DNA from: Lysobacteraceae bacterium PS02065 | GTDB taxonomy: Bacteria; Pseudomonadota; Gammaproteobacteria; Xanthomonadales; Rhodanobacteraceae | DNA: 64,000 nucleotides | Assembly: GCA_029959555.1 (NCBI GenBank) | Contig: JASCPI010000006.1 | Span: forward strand, 1-64,000 | Direction of reading: 5' to 3' | Shown here: positions 18,166-27,657 of the stretch, piece by piece | Position numbering within the stretch: the first letter of the stretch is position 1 | How the letters are laid out: each line of letters starts with the position of its first letter | Made by a program: the position numbers and the translations under genes | The notes under the pieces: model-generated | Seen by the model: only the letters and a program-made list of their open reading frames with translations | What the model was told of the DNA's origin: nothing | Databases searched by the model: none

Positions 18166-18948
18166 TCAGCCGAGCCTGGCCAACAGCAGTTTTTCCCCCT
18201 CCAGCCACGCCTGCACGGGCTTGCCACGCAGGTCGGCGGGAAGATCCTCGAACACCCGGTAGTGCCCCGCGATCGAGACGAGCTCGGCGTGGAACTCCTG
18301 GCAGTAGATGCGTGCGCTCTCGTCGCCCTGCGCGCCGGCGAGCGCGCGGCCGCGCAAGGCGCCGTAGACATGGATCGAACCGTCGGCGATCACCTCGGCG
18401 CCGTTGGCGACGAGCTTCGTGAGCACGAGGTCGCCGCCGCGCGCATAGACCTGCTGACCCGAGCGCACCGGCGCATCCTGGTGCAGCGTGCCGGTTCGGC
18501 GGCTCGGTGGCGGAGGCGTCGGGCGTGCGGCGGCAGGTTCGGCAGCGACAGGCGCGGGGGCTGCGGCTGCTGCCGGGCCAGGCACTTCGACGAGCGGCTC
18601 GCCGGCGCGTTCGAACGCGGCACGGAACTTCGCGAACAGCGGCACGTCGAGCGCGCGCGCGAGCGCCTCGTTCTCGGTGGTGCCGTACGAGAGCCCGACC
18701 GGCAGCATGCCGGCGGCGTGGATGCGCGCGAGCAGGTCGCGCACGTCCGCTTCGGCCGGCAGCGCGGGCAGATGGCTCAGATCGAGCACGACCGGCGTGC
18801 GCGAGAACAGCTGCGGCGCGGTCGCGAGCTTCGACGCGAGCTCGGCGGCCATGCCGTCGGGGTCGTAGCGCTTGAGGCGCAGGTTGGCGATGCCGACCTG
18901 GCCGAACTTGAGCTCCGCCGCGGGCTCGAAGGACTTCGGATCCGCCAT
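18166..18948 (-). CDS. minC: Septum site-determining protein MinC
   Basis: A 260-residue FtsZ-assembly inhibitor. The N-terminal domain (~1-110) binds FtsZ. An Ala/Pro-rich linker follows (~122-150), and the C-terminal beta-helix domain carries DAPVRSGQQVYARGGDLVLTKLVANGAEVIADGSIHVYG, which binds MinD. It is the first of the min genes, 10 bases after the acetyltransferase gene and 37 before minD. The start at ATG 18948 gives a normal length. Confidence 0.95.
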   Translation of the reverse strand: MADPKSFEPAAELKFGQVGIANLRLKRYDPDGMAAELASKLATAPQLFSRTPVVLDLSHLPALPAEADVRDLLARIHAAGMLPVGLSYGTTENEALARALDVPLFAKFRAAFERAGEPLVEVPGPAAAAAPAPVAAEPAAARPTPPPPSRRTGTLHQDAPVRSGQQVYARGGDLVLTKLVANGAEVIADGSIHVYGALRGRALAGAQGDESARIYCQEFHAELVSIAGHYRVFEDLPADLRGKPVQAWLEGEKLLLARLG

Positions 18949-18958
18949 GGGCGCGCGG

Positions 18959-19573
18959 TCAGCCGCCGCTCGCGCGTACGGCGCGAGGTTCCGGCGATGC
19001 GGGCAGGCGCTCGGCCAGCCAGGGCTGGTCGGGCAGGCGGCCCTGGCCCGCGGCGAGGTAGGTGTCGCGCACGAACTCGTAGCTGCACAAGGACTTGGCG
19101 AGCAGGCTGGCCGGGCGGCCGACGCCGGGCATCACGTGCTGGCCGACCTCGTTGAAACCGTAGGTGCCGTGGAACAGCACGGCGACGTCGTCGCGCGGCT
19201 CGAGGAACACCTCGCAGGTGAGCAGCGGCACGCGGACCTCCGCGTAGCTCGTCACGTCGCAATAGAAGATGCGGCCGAGGCCGAGGCCGCGGTAAGGCTC
19301 CGCGATGACGATGCGGTCGATGTAGACGAACTCCGGGTAGCGTTCGCGGAACCAGAGGAAGTTCGGGCTCGAATAGTCAACCGAGGCATGCATCGCCATG
19401 AGGAATCCGGCGATCACGCCATCCACCTCGGCGACGCGGAAGTACGAGGCGTTCGCGTGGAACCAGCGCATCCGGGCCGCGTCGAGCGCGAGGATGCTGT
19501 GTCCGACGGCGTTGTTGAGCGCGAGCGCGGAATCGAGCTCGTGCTCGCGCACGTCGCGGATGACGAGGGTCAT
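18959..19573 (-). CDS. GNAT-family N-acetyltransferase
   Basis: A 204-residue protein with a GNAT fold: an N-terminal RDVREHELDSALALNNA segment, a central VIAGFLMAM strand, the acetyl-CoA loop IVIAEPYRGLGLGRIFY (QxxGxG-like) and FHGTYGFNEVGQH near the end. The substrate is unknown. It is the first gene of a probable operon with minCDE, only 10 bases before minC. The start at 19573 drops an unlikely basic N-terminal extension. Confidence 0.85.
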   Translation of the reverse strand: MTLVIRDVREHELDSALALNNAVGHSILALDAARMRWFHANASYFRVAEVDGVIAGFLMAMHASVDYSSPNFLWFRERYPEFVYIDRIVIAEPYRGLGLGRIFYCDVTSYAEVRVPLLTCEVFLEPRDDVAVLFHGTYGFNEVGQHVMPGVGRPASLLAKSLCSYEFVRDTYLAAGQGRLPDQPWLAERLPASPEPRAVRASGG

Positions 19574-19745
19574 GCTGTCGGTTGCTCCGGCAGGGTGCGG
19601 CGCTCGACCCGTGGGGCGGCGCGAATGGTGGCGATTATCGCATGCACCCGGACACGGGGCCATGAAAAAAATGTAGGCCGGCTGGCCCGGAGGGAATGAC
19701 CAATGGGCAGGTTGCGGGGCGCGTTCCGGCGCCTATCATGGCCGC

Positions 19746-20927
19746 ATGGCGCTGCCGTACATCAACCACGTCCAGCTGCTGCGCTACGCGAGCCTGTTCA
19801 CCTACGCGTGCGTCGGCATCCCGCTGCTGCAGTACGACACCGTCGTGACCGACATGATCGAGCGCGGCCGGCCGGCGTATTTCTACGACCTGTGGCTGGG
19901 CTGCTACATCACGTTCGGCCTCGTGTTCTGGTACCTCACCCACGACATGGGCGTGCGCCACCCGACCTGGCTGCGCCGGGTCTGGCAGATCGCACTGCTG
20001 CTGCTGCTCAATGCACTGGCGCTCGCGGTCGGCTGGCTCAGCCAGAGCCAGCTCTCGGCGCTGTTCCTCGTCGTCGTGTCGGTGACGCTGCCGTGGATCC
20101 TGCCGCCGCCGGTCGGCCTCGCGTGGATGGTGCTGCAGAACTTCTCGGTGCTGCCGATCTTCGCGAGCTGGCCGACCTGGTCGTTCACGCTCGCCTTCAT
20201 GCAGTCGAGCCTTTACCTGGGCATTTCGGTGTTGAGTTTCGTGACGTCCCTCGTGGCCAAGCAGCAGGCGGAGGCGCGCGACGAGCAGCGTCGCCTCAAC
20301 GCCGAGTTGCGCGCCACGCGCGCGCTGCTGGCCGAATCGAGCCGTCTCGGCGAGCGCATGCGCATCTCGCGCGAGCTGCACGACCTGGTCGGCCATCACC
20401 TGACCGCGTTGAGCCTCAACCTCGAGGTCGCCAGCCATCTCGTCGCCGGCCAGGCGCAGGAGCACGTGCGCCAGGCCCAGTCGGTCGCGCGCCTGCTGCT
20501 GTCGGATGTCCGCGAAGTGGTCAGCCAGCTGCGCGAGGACGACAGCATCGACCTCACCGGTGCGCTGCGCGGCCTCGTCGAAGGCGTGCCGGGCCTCGCG
20601 ATCCACCTCGAATTGCCGCCGCGTTTCGCCGTCGACGATGCGCGGCGCGCGCAGGTCCTGTTGCGCTGTGCGCAGGAGATCATCACCAATGCGGTGCGCC
20701 ACGCCGGCGCGCGCAACCTGTGGCTCGCATTCGAAAGCGACGGCAAGGACGGCATCGCCATCCGTGCCCGCGACGACGGCCGCGGCGCGCCGCAGCTCAA
20801 GCACGGCAACGGACTCAACGGCATGCGCGAGCGCCTGTCGCAGTTCGGCGGCCGCCTCGATATCGTCACGGCCAAGGGGGAGGGCTTCGCGCTCGACGCC
20901 TGGCTGCCTCTGGAGGGAACGCAATGA
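19746..20927 (+). CDS. DesK/NarX-type sensor histidine kinase (HisKA_3)
   Basis: A 393-residue membrane kinase. Residues ~15-170 form an integral sensor with about six membrane segments and no periplasmic domain, like DesK thermosensors. A coiled segment leads to the dimerisation box ISRELHDLVGHHLTAL with phospho-acceptor H212, then an HATPase with N-box EIITNAVRHAGA and G-box GNGLNGMRERL. Its stop overlaps the start of the response-regulator gene by four bases (ATGA). The signal is unknown; DesK relatives sense membrane state. Confidence 0.9.
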   Translation: MALPYINHVQLLRYASLFTYACVGIPLLQYDTVVTDMIERGRPAYFYDLWLGCYITFGLVFWYLTHDMGVRHPTWLRRVWQIALLLLLNALALAVGWLSQSQLSALFLVVVSVTLPWILPPPVGLAWMVLQNFSVLPIFASWPTWSFTLAFMQSSLYLGISVLSFVTSLVAKQQAEARDEQRRLNAELRATRALLAESSRLGERMRISRELHDLVGHHLTALSLNLEVASHLVAGQAQEHVRQAQSVARLLLSDVREVVSQLREDDSIDLTGALRGLVEGVPGLAIHLELPPRFAVDDARRAQVLLRCAQEIITNAVRHAGARNLWLAFESDGKDGIAIRARDDGRGAPQLKHGNGLNGMRERLSQFGGRLDIVTAKGEGFALDAWLPLEGTQ

Positions 20928-21565
20928 TTTCGGTCTGCCTCGTCGATGACCAGACCCTGGTGCGCCAGGGCATCCGCTCGCTGCTCGAGCTTTCGGACTC
21001 GATCCGCGTGGTGGCCGAGGCGGGCGACGGCGCGCAGGCGGTCCAGCTGATCCCGCAGGTGAAACCCGATGTCGTCCTGCTCGACATGCGCATGCCCGGC
21101 ATGTCGGGACTCGACGTGCTCAACTCACTCGCCGGCACGAACCAGCTGCCGCCGACGATCATCCTGACCACGTTCGACGACGACCAGCTGGTGCTGGCAG
21201 GCCTCAAGGCCGGTGCACGCGGCTATCTCCTCAAGGACGTCTCGCTGGACCAGCTCGTCGACGCGGTCAAGGTCGTGGCCGGCGGCGGCTCGCTGGTCGC
21301 ACCGGTGGTCACCCAGCGCCTGCTGTCGGGTCTGGAGCGCATGCACAACGATTTCACGAGCCTGGACCGCCCCGACCCGCTCACCGAGCGCGAGACCGGC
21401 ATCCTGCGCCTCATGGCCGGCGGCTACAGCAACAAGGAGATCGCCAATTCGCTGGGAGTCGCCGAGGGCACGGTCAAGAACCACGTGTCCAACATCCTGT
21501 CCAAGCTCGGCGTGCGCGACCGTACCCGCGCGGTCCTCAAGGCTTTCGAGCTCGGCATCGTCTGA
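20924..21565 (+). CDS. NarL/FixJ-family response regulator
   Basis: A 213-residue regulator. The receiver domain (1-~120) has the acidic pair D8-D9, phospho-acceptor D54 (VLLDMRMPG), T82 and K104 (GYLLKD). The LuxR-type helix-turn-helix (~150-205) reads LTERETGILRLMAGGYSNKEIA and GTVKNHVSNILSKLGVRDR. It is translated in coupling with the preceding kinase, which is its evident partner. Targets are not visible. A GGGCC-ATTC-GGCCC hairpin at 21598-21611 follows and may end the operon. Confidence 0.92.
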   Translation: MISVCLVDDQTLVRQGIRSLLELSDSIRVVAEAGDGAQAVQLIPQVKPDVVLLDMRMPGMSGLDVLNSLAGTNQLPPTIILTTFDDDQLVLAGLKAGARGYLLKDVSLDQLVDAVKVVAGGGSLVAPVVTQRLLSGLERMHNDFTSLDRPDPLTERETGILRLMAGGYSNKEIANSLGVAEGTVKNHVSNILSKLGVRDRTRAVLKAFELGIV

Positions 21566-21785
21566 CCGCACCGATCCTGTCGCGGGGCTTTCATGTGGGC
21601 CATTCGGCCCGTAGCCACCGCGCCCCGGACTCAAGTACCATGCCCGGCCTACGGGCGCGGGTGCGTGGGGGAGCAGGCGTCGATCACGACGTCGGGCCTC
21701 ACCCGCGACAGCCCGGTTCGCTGCGTGCCGGAGGGCCCGGAGATCGGCCGGTCCGGCGCGCGATCATGTCGTGGAGAGGCTTGGA

Positions 21786-22949
21786 ATGACACGTGTTCTA
21801 GAGTTGCTGGTGTCCCTGTTGATCGTGGGTGCGCTGATCGTGCTGGTCGGTGTGTTCCTGCCCTCGAGTGGCCGCGTCGAGCGTTCCGTCGAGGTCTCCA
21901 GCCCCGTGCGGCAGATCTACGACACGATCAATACGCTGCAGCGTTTCCCGGAATGGTCGGCCGAGCGCCGCATGGATCCGACGATGCGCGTCGAGTTCTC
22001 GGGCCCGCGCGACGGCGTCGGCGCCAAGGCGACCTACCAGGCCGAGAGCCAGGCGGTCGGCGACGGCAGCCTCGAGATCGCCTCGTCCGACCAGGACAGC
22101 CAGGTCAAGTACGCGGTCACGAATACCTGGGCCGGCACCAACAAGACCTACACGATCCGCATCGATCCGGCCGCGAACGCGAAGACCTCGCGCATCTACT
22201 GGACCTACGAGGTCGATTACGGCTGGAACCTGATGTGGCGTTACGCCGGCCTCTACATCCACGGCACGCCGGACAACATGGTCCAGGCGAACGTCGCCAA
22301 CCTCGCGAACATGCTCGCGGCGTTCCCGAACACCGACTACTCGAACCAGGACATCCAGGTCGCCGACGTCGTCGGCAAGCCGATGCTGTTCCTGTCGGTC
22401 AAGGCCCCGCGCACGCTCGACGAAGTCGCGGAAGCGACCGACGCCGCCGCCGCGCGCATCGAGGCCGTCATGAAGAAGGCCGGCCTCAACGCCGCCGGTC
22501 CGCGCATGACGATCACCTCGAACTGGGGTGACGACAGCTACTCGTTCGACGTCGCGATCCCGGTCGACAACACCACGTTCACGCTCGACAAGAACAGCTA
22601 CACGATCCCGGCCGCCACGTCGCACGCCGCCGAGGGTTCGTCGGGCTTCATCGAGGACGAGCCTGCCACGCCGGCCACGACGACGGTCGGTCAGGTCGAC
22701 GACAAGGGTTACCTCGTGCTCGAGGACGAGGTCCGCGCGACCACCGGCTACACCGGCAAGGCGCTCGTGACCGACTACACGGGCAGTCCGGCGGCACTGC
22801 CGCTGCTGCGCCTGCAGGAGAAGGCCTGGGCCGAGACCCACGGCTACGAGTACAGCGAGATGAACGGCGGCCGCTTCTGGGACGAGATCACCGGCACCGA
22901 CGAGGCCGGCGAATCGACCTACCGCGTCTACCTGCCCGTCACGCCCTGA
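21786..22949 (+). CDS. SRPBCC (polyketide-cyclase-like) domain protein with C-terminal GyrI-like half
   Basis: A 387-residue protein with one N-terminal membrane segment (~5-28). An SRPBCC ligand-binding domain (~30-165) follows: VSSPVRQIYDTINTLQRFPEWS, DGVGAKATYQ. The C-terminal half, after ~185, is a second alpha/beta region resembling GyrI/SOUL-like small-molecule domains. The layout suggests an anchored periplasmic or cytoplasmic-face lipid or small-ligand binder. GGAGAGG precedes the ATG. The gene stands alone with its own terminator. Substrate and role are unknown. Confidence 0.75.
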   Translation: MTRVLELLVSLLIVGALIVLVGVFLPSSGRVERSVEVSSPVRQIYDTINTLQRFPEWSAERRMDPTMRVEFSGPRDGVGAKATYQAESQAVGDGSLEIASSDQDSQVKYAVTNTWAGTNKTYTIRIDPAANAKTSRIYWTYEVDYGWNLMWRYAGLYIHGTPDNMVQANVANLANMLAAFPNTDYSNQDIQVADVVGKPMLFLSVKAPRTLDEVAEATDAAAARIEAVMKKAGLNAAGPRMTITSNWGDDSYSFDVAIPVDNTTFTLDKNSYTIPAATSHAAEGSSGFIEDEPATPATTTVGQVDDKGYLVLEDEVRATTGYTGKALVTDYTGSPAALPLLRLQEKAWAETHGYEYSEMNGGRFWDEITGTDEAGESTYRVYLPVTP

Positions 22950-22990
22950 TCGAACCTGCGCAGGCTCCGACCTGCGCGAGGCTCCACGAA

Positions 22991-23017
22991 GACCCCGGCC
23001 TCGCGCCGGGGTTTTTC
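22991..23017 (+). terminator. Intrinsic terminator
   Basis: The stem CCCCGGC (22993-22999) / GCCGGGG (23005-23011) is followed directly by TTTTT. It lies 42 bases after the SRPBCC gene and is a classical rho-independent terminator. Confidence 0.9.
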
Positions 23018-23068
23018 GTTTCCGGATGTGCCGCACGGCGGTGTGCGCGCCTGTCGTGACGCGGCACT

Positions 23069-23542
23069 TCAACCGTCGTAGGCGACGGAGACCACGAGGT
23101 AGGCGTGCGTGCCCGACGGTGTGGCGACCTCGAACTCGTCGCCGACGCGGCGCTTGAGCGCGGCGCGCGCGAGCGGCGCGTCGATGCTGATCGTGTTCGT
23201 CGCGGCCGAGGTCTCGTCGGAGCCGACGATGCGGTAGGCCGTGGTCGCGCCGTCGTCGTCCTCGAGCACGAAGCGCGCACCGAAGAATATCGCCTGCGGA
23301 TCCGACGGCACGCCTTCGGCGACGCGCAGGTCCGGGATGCGCTTGCTCAGGTAGCGCACGCGCCGGTCGATCTCGGCGAGTTGCTTCTTGCGGTAGATGT
23401 ATTCGGCGTTCTCGGAGCGGTCGCCTTCGGCCGCAGCCGCGGTGATCGCGGCGACCACCTCGGGCCGGCGCACGCGCCAGAGGTCGTCGAGTTCGGCCTG
23501 CAGGCGCTGCTTGCCTTCGGCGGTGATCAGCGGCGACGACAC
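23069..23542 (-). CDS. greB: Transcription elongation factor GreB
   Basis: A 157-residue cleavage factor that rescues backtracked RNA polymerase. The N-terminal coiled coil carries the acidic tip with [29 protein letters not shown], typical of GreB, and the C-terminal FKBP-like domain includes [19 protein letters not shown]. The start is GTG at 23542, which aligns with the E. coli GreB N-terminus (PLITAEG). No strong ribosome site is visible. It follows yjgR by 37 bases on the same strand. Confidence 0.9.
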   Translation of the reverse strand: MSSPLITAEGKQRLQAELDDLWRVRRPEVVAAITAAAAEGDRSENAEYIYRKKQLAEIDRRVRYLSKRIPDLRVAEGVPSDPQAIFFGARFVLEDDDGATTAYRIVGSDETSAATNTISIDAPLARAALKRRVGDEFEVATPSGTHAYLVVSVAYDG

Positions 23543-23579
23543 CGCCGCGGGAGGACGCCAGCGACCCAACGCGCGATCC

Positions 23580-25112
23580 TCAGCGCGAGCGGAAGATGCT
23601 GCCGAGCACGCCGCGCAGGATCTTGCCGCCGCCGAGCTGGCGGCCGATCTGGCTGGCGACGCTGCGCGCGGCGGATTTCGACATCGTCTCGAGGATGCCC
23701 TGGCGGCGCGAGGTGCCGAGCACGGCGTCCTTGACCGCATCGGTCCAGCCGCGCTCGTCGGCCGGCGCGCCGGCCTTGGCCTTTCCGGTCTTGCCGGTGG
23801 TCGGCGCGGGCTTCGAGGTGGCCTCGTCTGCCGTGGCCTCGCTCGCCGCGCGTGCGGCGAGCATCTCGTAGGCCGAGTCGCGGTCGATCGCGGTGTCGTA
23901 GCGCGCACCGACCGGCGAGCGGGAACGTACCGTGGCGCGCTCCTCGGGCGTGATCGTGCCGATGCGGCAGCCCGGCGACGCGATCAGCGCGCGCTGCACG
24001 GGCAGCGGCACGCCGCCGTCCTGCAGCGTCGTCACGAGCGCCTCCCCGACCGCGAGCTGGGTGATCGCCTCGACCACGTTCACGGCCGGATTCGGCGGGA
24101 ACGTCTCGGCGGCCGCGCGCACGGCCTTCTGGTCGCGCGGCGTGAAGGCACGCAGCGCGTGCTGCACGCGGTTGCCGAGCTGGCCGAGTACGACCTGCGG
24201 CACGTCGTCGGGATTCTGCGAGCAGAAGTACACGCCGACACCCTTGGAGCGGATCAGGCGCACGACCTGCTCGATGCGCTGCACGAGCGCGGGCGGCGCG
24301 CCGTCGAACAGCAGGTGGGCCTCGTCGAAGAAGAACACGAGCTTGGGGCGATCGAGGTCGCCGGCCTCGGGCAGCGTCTCGAACAGTTCCGACAGCATCC
24401 ACAGCAGGAACGTCGCGTACAGGCGCGGCTTGAGGATGAGCTTCTCGGCGGCGAGGATGCTGATGATGCCGCGCCCGGACATGTCCTGGCGCATGAAGTC
24501 GGCGAGGTCGAGTGCGGGCTCGCCGAAGAAGTGGTCGGCGCCGGCCTCCTCGAGCGTCAGCAGCGCGCGCTGGATCGCCGCGATCGAGGCGCCGCTGATC
24601 AGGCCGTACTTCTGCGAGATGACCTTCGCGTTCTCGCTCGCGTGCGTGAGCATCGCGCGCAGGTCCTTGAGATCGAGCAGCAGCAGGCCATCGTCGTCGG
24701 CTGCGCGGAACACCACCTCGAGCACGCCTTGCTGGGTGTCGTTGAGCTCGAGGAGCCGGCCGAGCAGGGTGGGGCCCATGTCCGAGATCGTCGTGCGCAC
24801 CGGATGGCCGAGTGCGCCGTGCAGGTCCCAGAAGATCACCGGGTTCGCGCCGGCCTGCCAGGTCGTGCCGAGGCGCTCGAGGCGCGCCTGCAGCTTGTCG
24901 TTCATCGCGCCGGCCTGCGACAGCCCGGCGAGGTCTCCCTTCACGTCGGCGAGGAACACCGGCACGCCGAGCTTCGAGAAGCCCTCGGCGAGCAGCATCA
25001 GCGTCACCGATTTGCCGGTGCCGGTCGCGCCGGCGACGAGGCCGTGGCGGTTCGCGTAGCGCGAGCGCAGCAGCACCTCGATGTCGCTCTTGCCGATGAG
25101 GATGTCGTTCAC
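23580..25112 (-). CDS. HerA-like ATPase YjgR (DUF853)
   Basis: A 510-residue P-loop ATPase of the DUF853/YjgR family, related to HerA and FtsK helicases. Walker [11 protein letters not shown] is near residue 29-38 and Walker B is [10 protein letters not shown]. Further conserved blocks are [10 protein letters not shown] and [12 protein letters not shown]. Its cellular role is not established. The C-terminal tail (~410-510) is a basic, low-complexity region ending [17 protein letters not shown]. Translation starts at GTG (VNDILIGK); the longer frame adds an implausible arginine-rich leader. Confidence 0.88.
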   Translation of the reverse strand: MNDILIGKSDIEVLLRSRYANRHGLVAGATGTGKSVTLMLLAEGFSKLGVPVFLADVKGDLAGLSQAGAMNDKLQARLERLGTTWQAGANPVIFWDLHGALGHPVRTTISDMGPTLLGRLLELNDTQQGVLEVVFRAADDDGLLLLDLKDLRAMLTHASENAKVISQKYGLISGASIAAIQRALLTLEEAGADHFFGEPALDLADFMRQDMSGRGIISILAAEKLILKPRLYATFLLWMLSELFETLPEAGDLDRPKLVFFFDEAHLLFDGAPPALVQRIEQVVRLIRSKGVGVYFCSQNPDDVPQVVLGQLGNRVQHALRAFTPRDQKAVRAAAETFPPNPAVNVVEAITQLAVGEALVTTLQDGGVPLPVQRALIASPGCRIGTITPEERATVRSRSPVGARYDTAIDRDSAYEMLAARAASEATADEATSKPAPTTGKTGKAKAGAPADERGWTDAVKDAVLGTSRRQGILETMSKSAARSVASQIGRQLGGGKILRGVLGSIFRSR

Positions 25113-25246
25113 GCGTGGACCCCGTGCCTGCGAAGGAAGCGATGCGCGGGATTGTAGGCCGCGTGCGGGCGCCACGTCCCGCGTGGCGTTTGCCGCCCGT
25201 GGCGCGGACCGGTTACCGTTGCCTGTCGCCCACCCGGAATGTCGCC

Positions 25247-26767
25247 ATGCCCGTGTTGTCCCGCTGTGTCCTCGCCGCGCTCGTCGCGACCCTCACCGCG
25301 TGCGCGGGCGCCGGGACCAAGCCGTCGCAGGGGCGCGTCAACGGCAAGGTCGACGAGGACGCGGTCAACGCGCTGTACGCGCAGCTCGACGCCGACGCGC
25401 GCCGCTACGAGGCCGCGCTGCAGCTCGGGCGCGGTGGCGAAGGCGTGCGTGCGCGCGACGAGGTCAAGGCTTCGCTCGACGACCTGCAAGGTGCCGCCGC
25501 GCGTTGCGACGCGCTTGCGGGCTGCGACGCGAACCGCTTCCTGTCGACCTACGATCGCCTGCTGCGCCTCGGCGTGGACTACGTCGCCGACGAGGCCGGC
25601 GAGGATGCCGTCGCAGCCGAAGCCGACGCGCCCGGCGACACCGCGGGCGAGGATTCGCCGCTGGTCGCGAGCCTGCCCGCCCTCGAGCGCACGATCACGC
25701 TGCTCAAGGGCCGCGAGCTCGCCGAGATCATGACCCTCAACGATCCGGTCAAGGCCGGCCTCGAACAGTGGCTCACGCAGTACCGTCCGAACCTGATGGC
25801 CGCGTACGTGCAATACCAGTTCATGCGCTACCGCATGTGGCCCGAATACCACCGCGCCGGCCTGCCCGAGGCGCTGCTGTTCGGCATGCTGGCCAAGGAA
25901 TCCGGTGGTCGCGTGCACGCGGTGTCGCGCGCGGGTGCGTCGGGCCCGCTGCAGTTCATGTACGCGACCGGCCAGCGTTTCGGCCTCGGCAGCGTCGACG
26001 GCTTCGACACGCGCTTCGACCCGGGGCTCTCGGCGCGCGCGAACGCGGCCTACATCAACGAGCAGCTCGCGATCTTCAACGGCAACCTCGAACTCGTGGT
26101 CGCCGCGTACAACGGCGGCGAGGGCCGCATGCAGCGCCTCGCCGGCCGCGGCGGCGCGACGAGCTTCTGGGATCCGAAGGTCTACGGCGAACTGCCGTCC
26201 GAGACGCGCGACTACGTGCCGATGGTGCTCGCCGCGGCGTGGCTGTTCCTGCATCCGGAGCGCTACCGCCTGCAGTTCCCGAAGGTCGACGGCCGCGCCG
26301 GCAACCTCGTGCTCAAGCAGCCGGCCACACTCGCCGAGCTGACCGTATGCCTCGGCAACGAGGGCGTGCAGGACGGCTGGTTCCGCGTGCTGCGCAACCT
26401 CAACCCGGCGCTCGATCCGCAGACCAAGCTCGCGGTCGGCACGCGCCTGGAAGTGCCCGCGCAGCTCGAAGCCGTCTATGCGAGCTCGTGCACGGGCGGC
26501 CGCTGGGCCACGCTCGCGGGCGAACTCAGTTCCGCCACCGCGACGACCTCGGCCGCGAAGCCCGCCGCCACGCGTGCGGCGCGCTCGGGACCGTCGACCA
26601 CCACGCGCAGCTACACGGTGCGCAAGGGCGACAATCTCGGTGCGATCGCACGCCGCTCGGGTTGCGCCAAGGTCGAGGACCTCGCCAAGGCCAACGGCAT
26701 CCGTGGGCCGCATTACCCGATCCGCGTCGGTCAGGTGATCCGCCTGACGGGGTGTTCAGCGCGCTGA
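25247..26767 (+). CDS. Membrane-bound lytic murein transglycosylase with LysM (MltD-like)
   Basis: A 506-residue lipoprotein (lipobox LTAC, C19). The SLT domain (~200-340) contains the catalytic glutamate E218 in GMLAKESGG, then SRAGASGPLQFM and VVAAYNGGEGRMQ. A C-terminal LysM repeat (~459-504: SYTVRKGDNLGAIARRSG ... VGQVIRL) binds peptidoglycan. Such enzymes cleave glycan strands in the periplasm during wall remodelling. The N-terminal 170 residues are family-specific and contain an acidic low-complexity patch near 115-137. The start is set by the lipoprotein signal. Confidence 0.88.
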   Translation: MPVLSRCVLAALVATLTACAGAGTKPSQGRVNGKVDEDAVNALYAQLDADARRYEAALQLGRGGEGVRARDEVKASLDDLQGAAARCDALAGCDANRFLSTYDRLLRLGVDYVADEAGEDAVAAEADAPGDTAGEDSPLVASLPALERTITLLKGRELAEIMTLNDPVKAGLEQWLTQYRPNLMAAYVQYQFMRYRMWPEYHRAGLPEALLFGMLAKESGGRVHAVSRAGASGPLQFMYATGQRFGLGSVDGFDTRFDPGLSARANAAYINEQLAIFNGNLELVVAAYNGGEGRMQRLAGRGGATSFWDPKVYGELPSETRDYVPMVLAAAWLFLHPERYRLQFPKVDGRAGNLVLKQPATLAELTVCLGNEGVQDGWFRVLRNLNPALDPQTKLAVGTRLEVPAQLEAVYASSCTGGRWATLAGELSSATATTSAAKPAATRAARSGPSTTTRSYTVRKGDNLGAIARRSGCAKVEDLAKANGIRGPHYPIRVGQVIRLTGCSAR

Positions 26768-27011
26768 GGGCGGGAGTGGTTCCGCTGTCGATCCGGCGGA
26801 GACCGTGCCGGCGAGATCGAAGCCGTGGGTTGCCAGCCGGCAGTACGATTGGGGGCAGTTCATGTGCCCTGAAACGGGCGTCATGGTGCGAAGTTCTCGT
26901 CAGGCCAATGAACCTGCCCCGGGGCCCGGACTCCGGATCTCGGTGACGCTGCGGCCGAACGGGCGCATGCAGACGCGTGCTGCGTCTGGGGGGATTCAGT
27001 GCGGGGAAGAT

Positions 27012-27028
27012 GGGCGCCGAAGGCGCCC
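27012..27028 (-). terminator. Short stem-loop after the 27037-27477 gene
   Basis: GGGCGCC-GAA-GGCGCCC forms a perfect 7-bp stem eight bases beyond the stop of the reverse-strand gene. The rest of 26768-27036 shows no gene or clear signal. Confidence 0.5.
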
Positions 27029-27036
27029 GCGGGACC

Positions 27037-27477
27037 TCACGCAGCCTGCGTGCGGTCCGCGAAGTAGGCGTCGGTGGAATCGGTGGGGTTCGCCGACTCC
27101 TTGAGCGTGCGCAGCGTGCGCATCACCTGGCGATGCAGCTCGCGCTGCTCGGGATACGGCGAATCCTTGGTCTCGTGGAACGACACGATCAGCCACAGCG
27201 CGACGCCGCGCAGGCGTACCTGCAGGCTGTCGGAACGCATGCGCTCCATGCCGAGCGCGGTGCCGGTGCCCCACGGCGCGTACTTGGCGTCCGGCGGCGT
27301 GGCGTAGAGGTGCGGGAACTCGCTCTTGGCGGCGTTCGAGAACTCGCGCATCGCGAGGGCGGCGAGCTGGCGACGCGCGTTCGGCGCGAGCTGCTCGAGG
27401 GCCTTCTCGATGTCCTTGAACTGGCGACGCAACTGCATGCCGCGGGTCAGGGCGATCAGTCGGGTGAGGATGGACAT
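27037..27477 (-). CDS. Hypothetical protein, helical
   Basis: A 146-residue soluble, mostly helical, basic protein starting MSILTRLIALTRGMQLRRQFKDIEKAL. It has no signal peptide, no membrane segment and no recognised motif. The middle holds LWLIVSFHETKDSPYPEQRELHRQVMRTLRTLKES. It is preceded by a GGGGAACC-like site and stands alone between the transglycosylase and psd. Function unknown. Confidence 0.7.
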   Translation of the reverse strand: MSILTRLIALTRGMQLRRQFKDIEKALEQLAPNARRQLAALAMREFSNAAKSEFPHLYATPPDAKYAPWGTGTALGMERMRSDSLQVRLRGVALWLIVSFHETKDSPYPEQRELHRQVMRTLRTLKESANPTDSTDAYFADRTQAA

Positions 27478-27657
27478 GAGGTTCCCCTGTAGCGAATGTG
27501 CGGCGATCGGGATTCCGCGACCGTCCGTCTGCCCGATTCTAGGCCGTCGAGGCGGCGAGGCCTGACGCTTGGGTCACAGTTCGCCCGATTGCACCACATC
27601 GTTCCGGCTGAAACGACCCCGTGGAGGCCCGGGTTGCGTTCGCGAGGGGGATGCGGT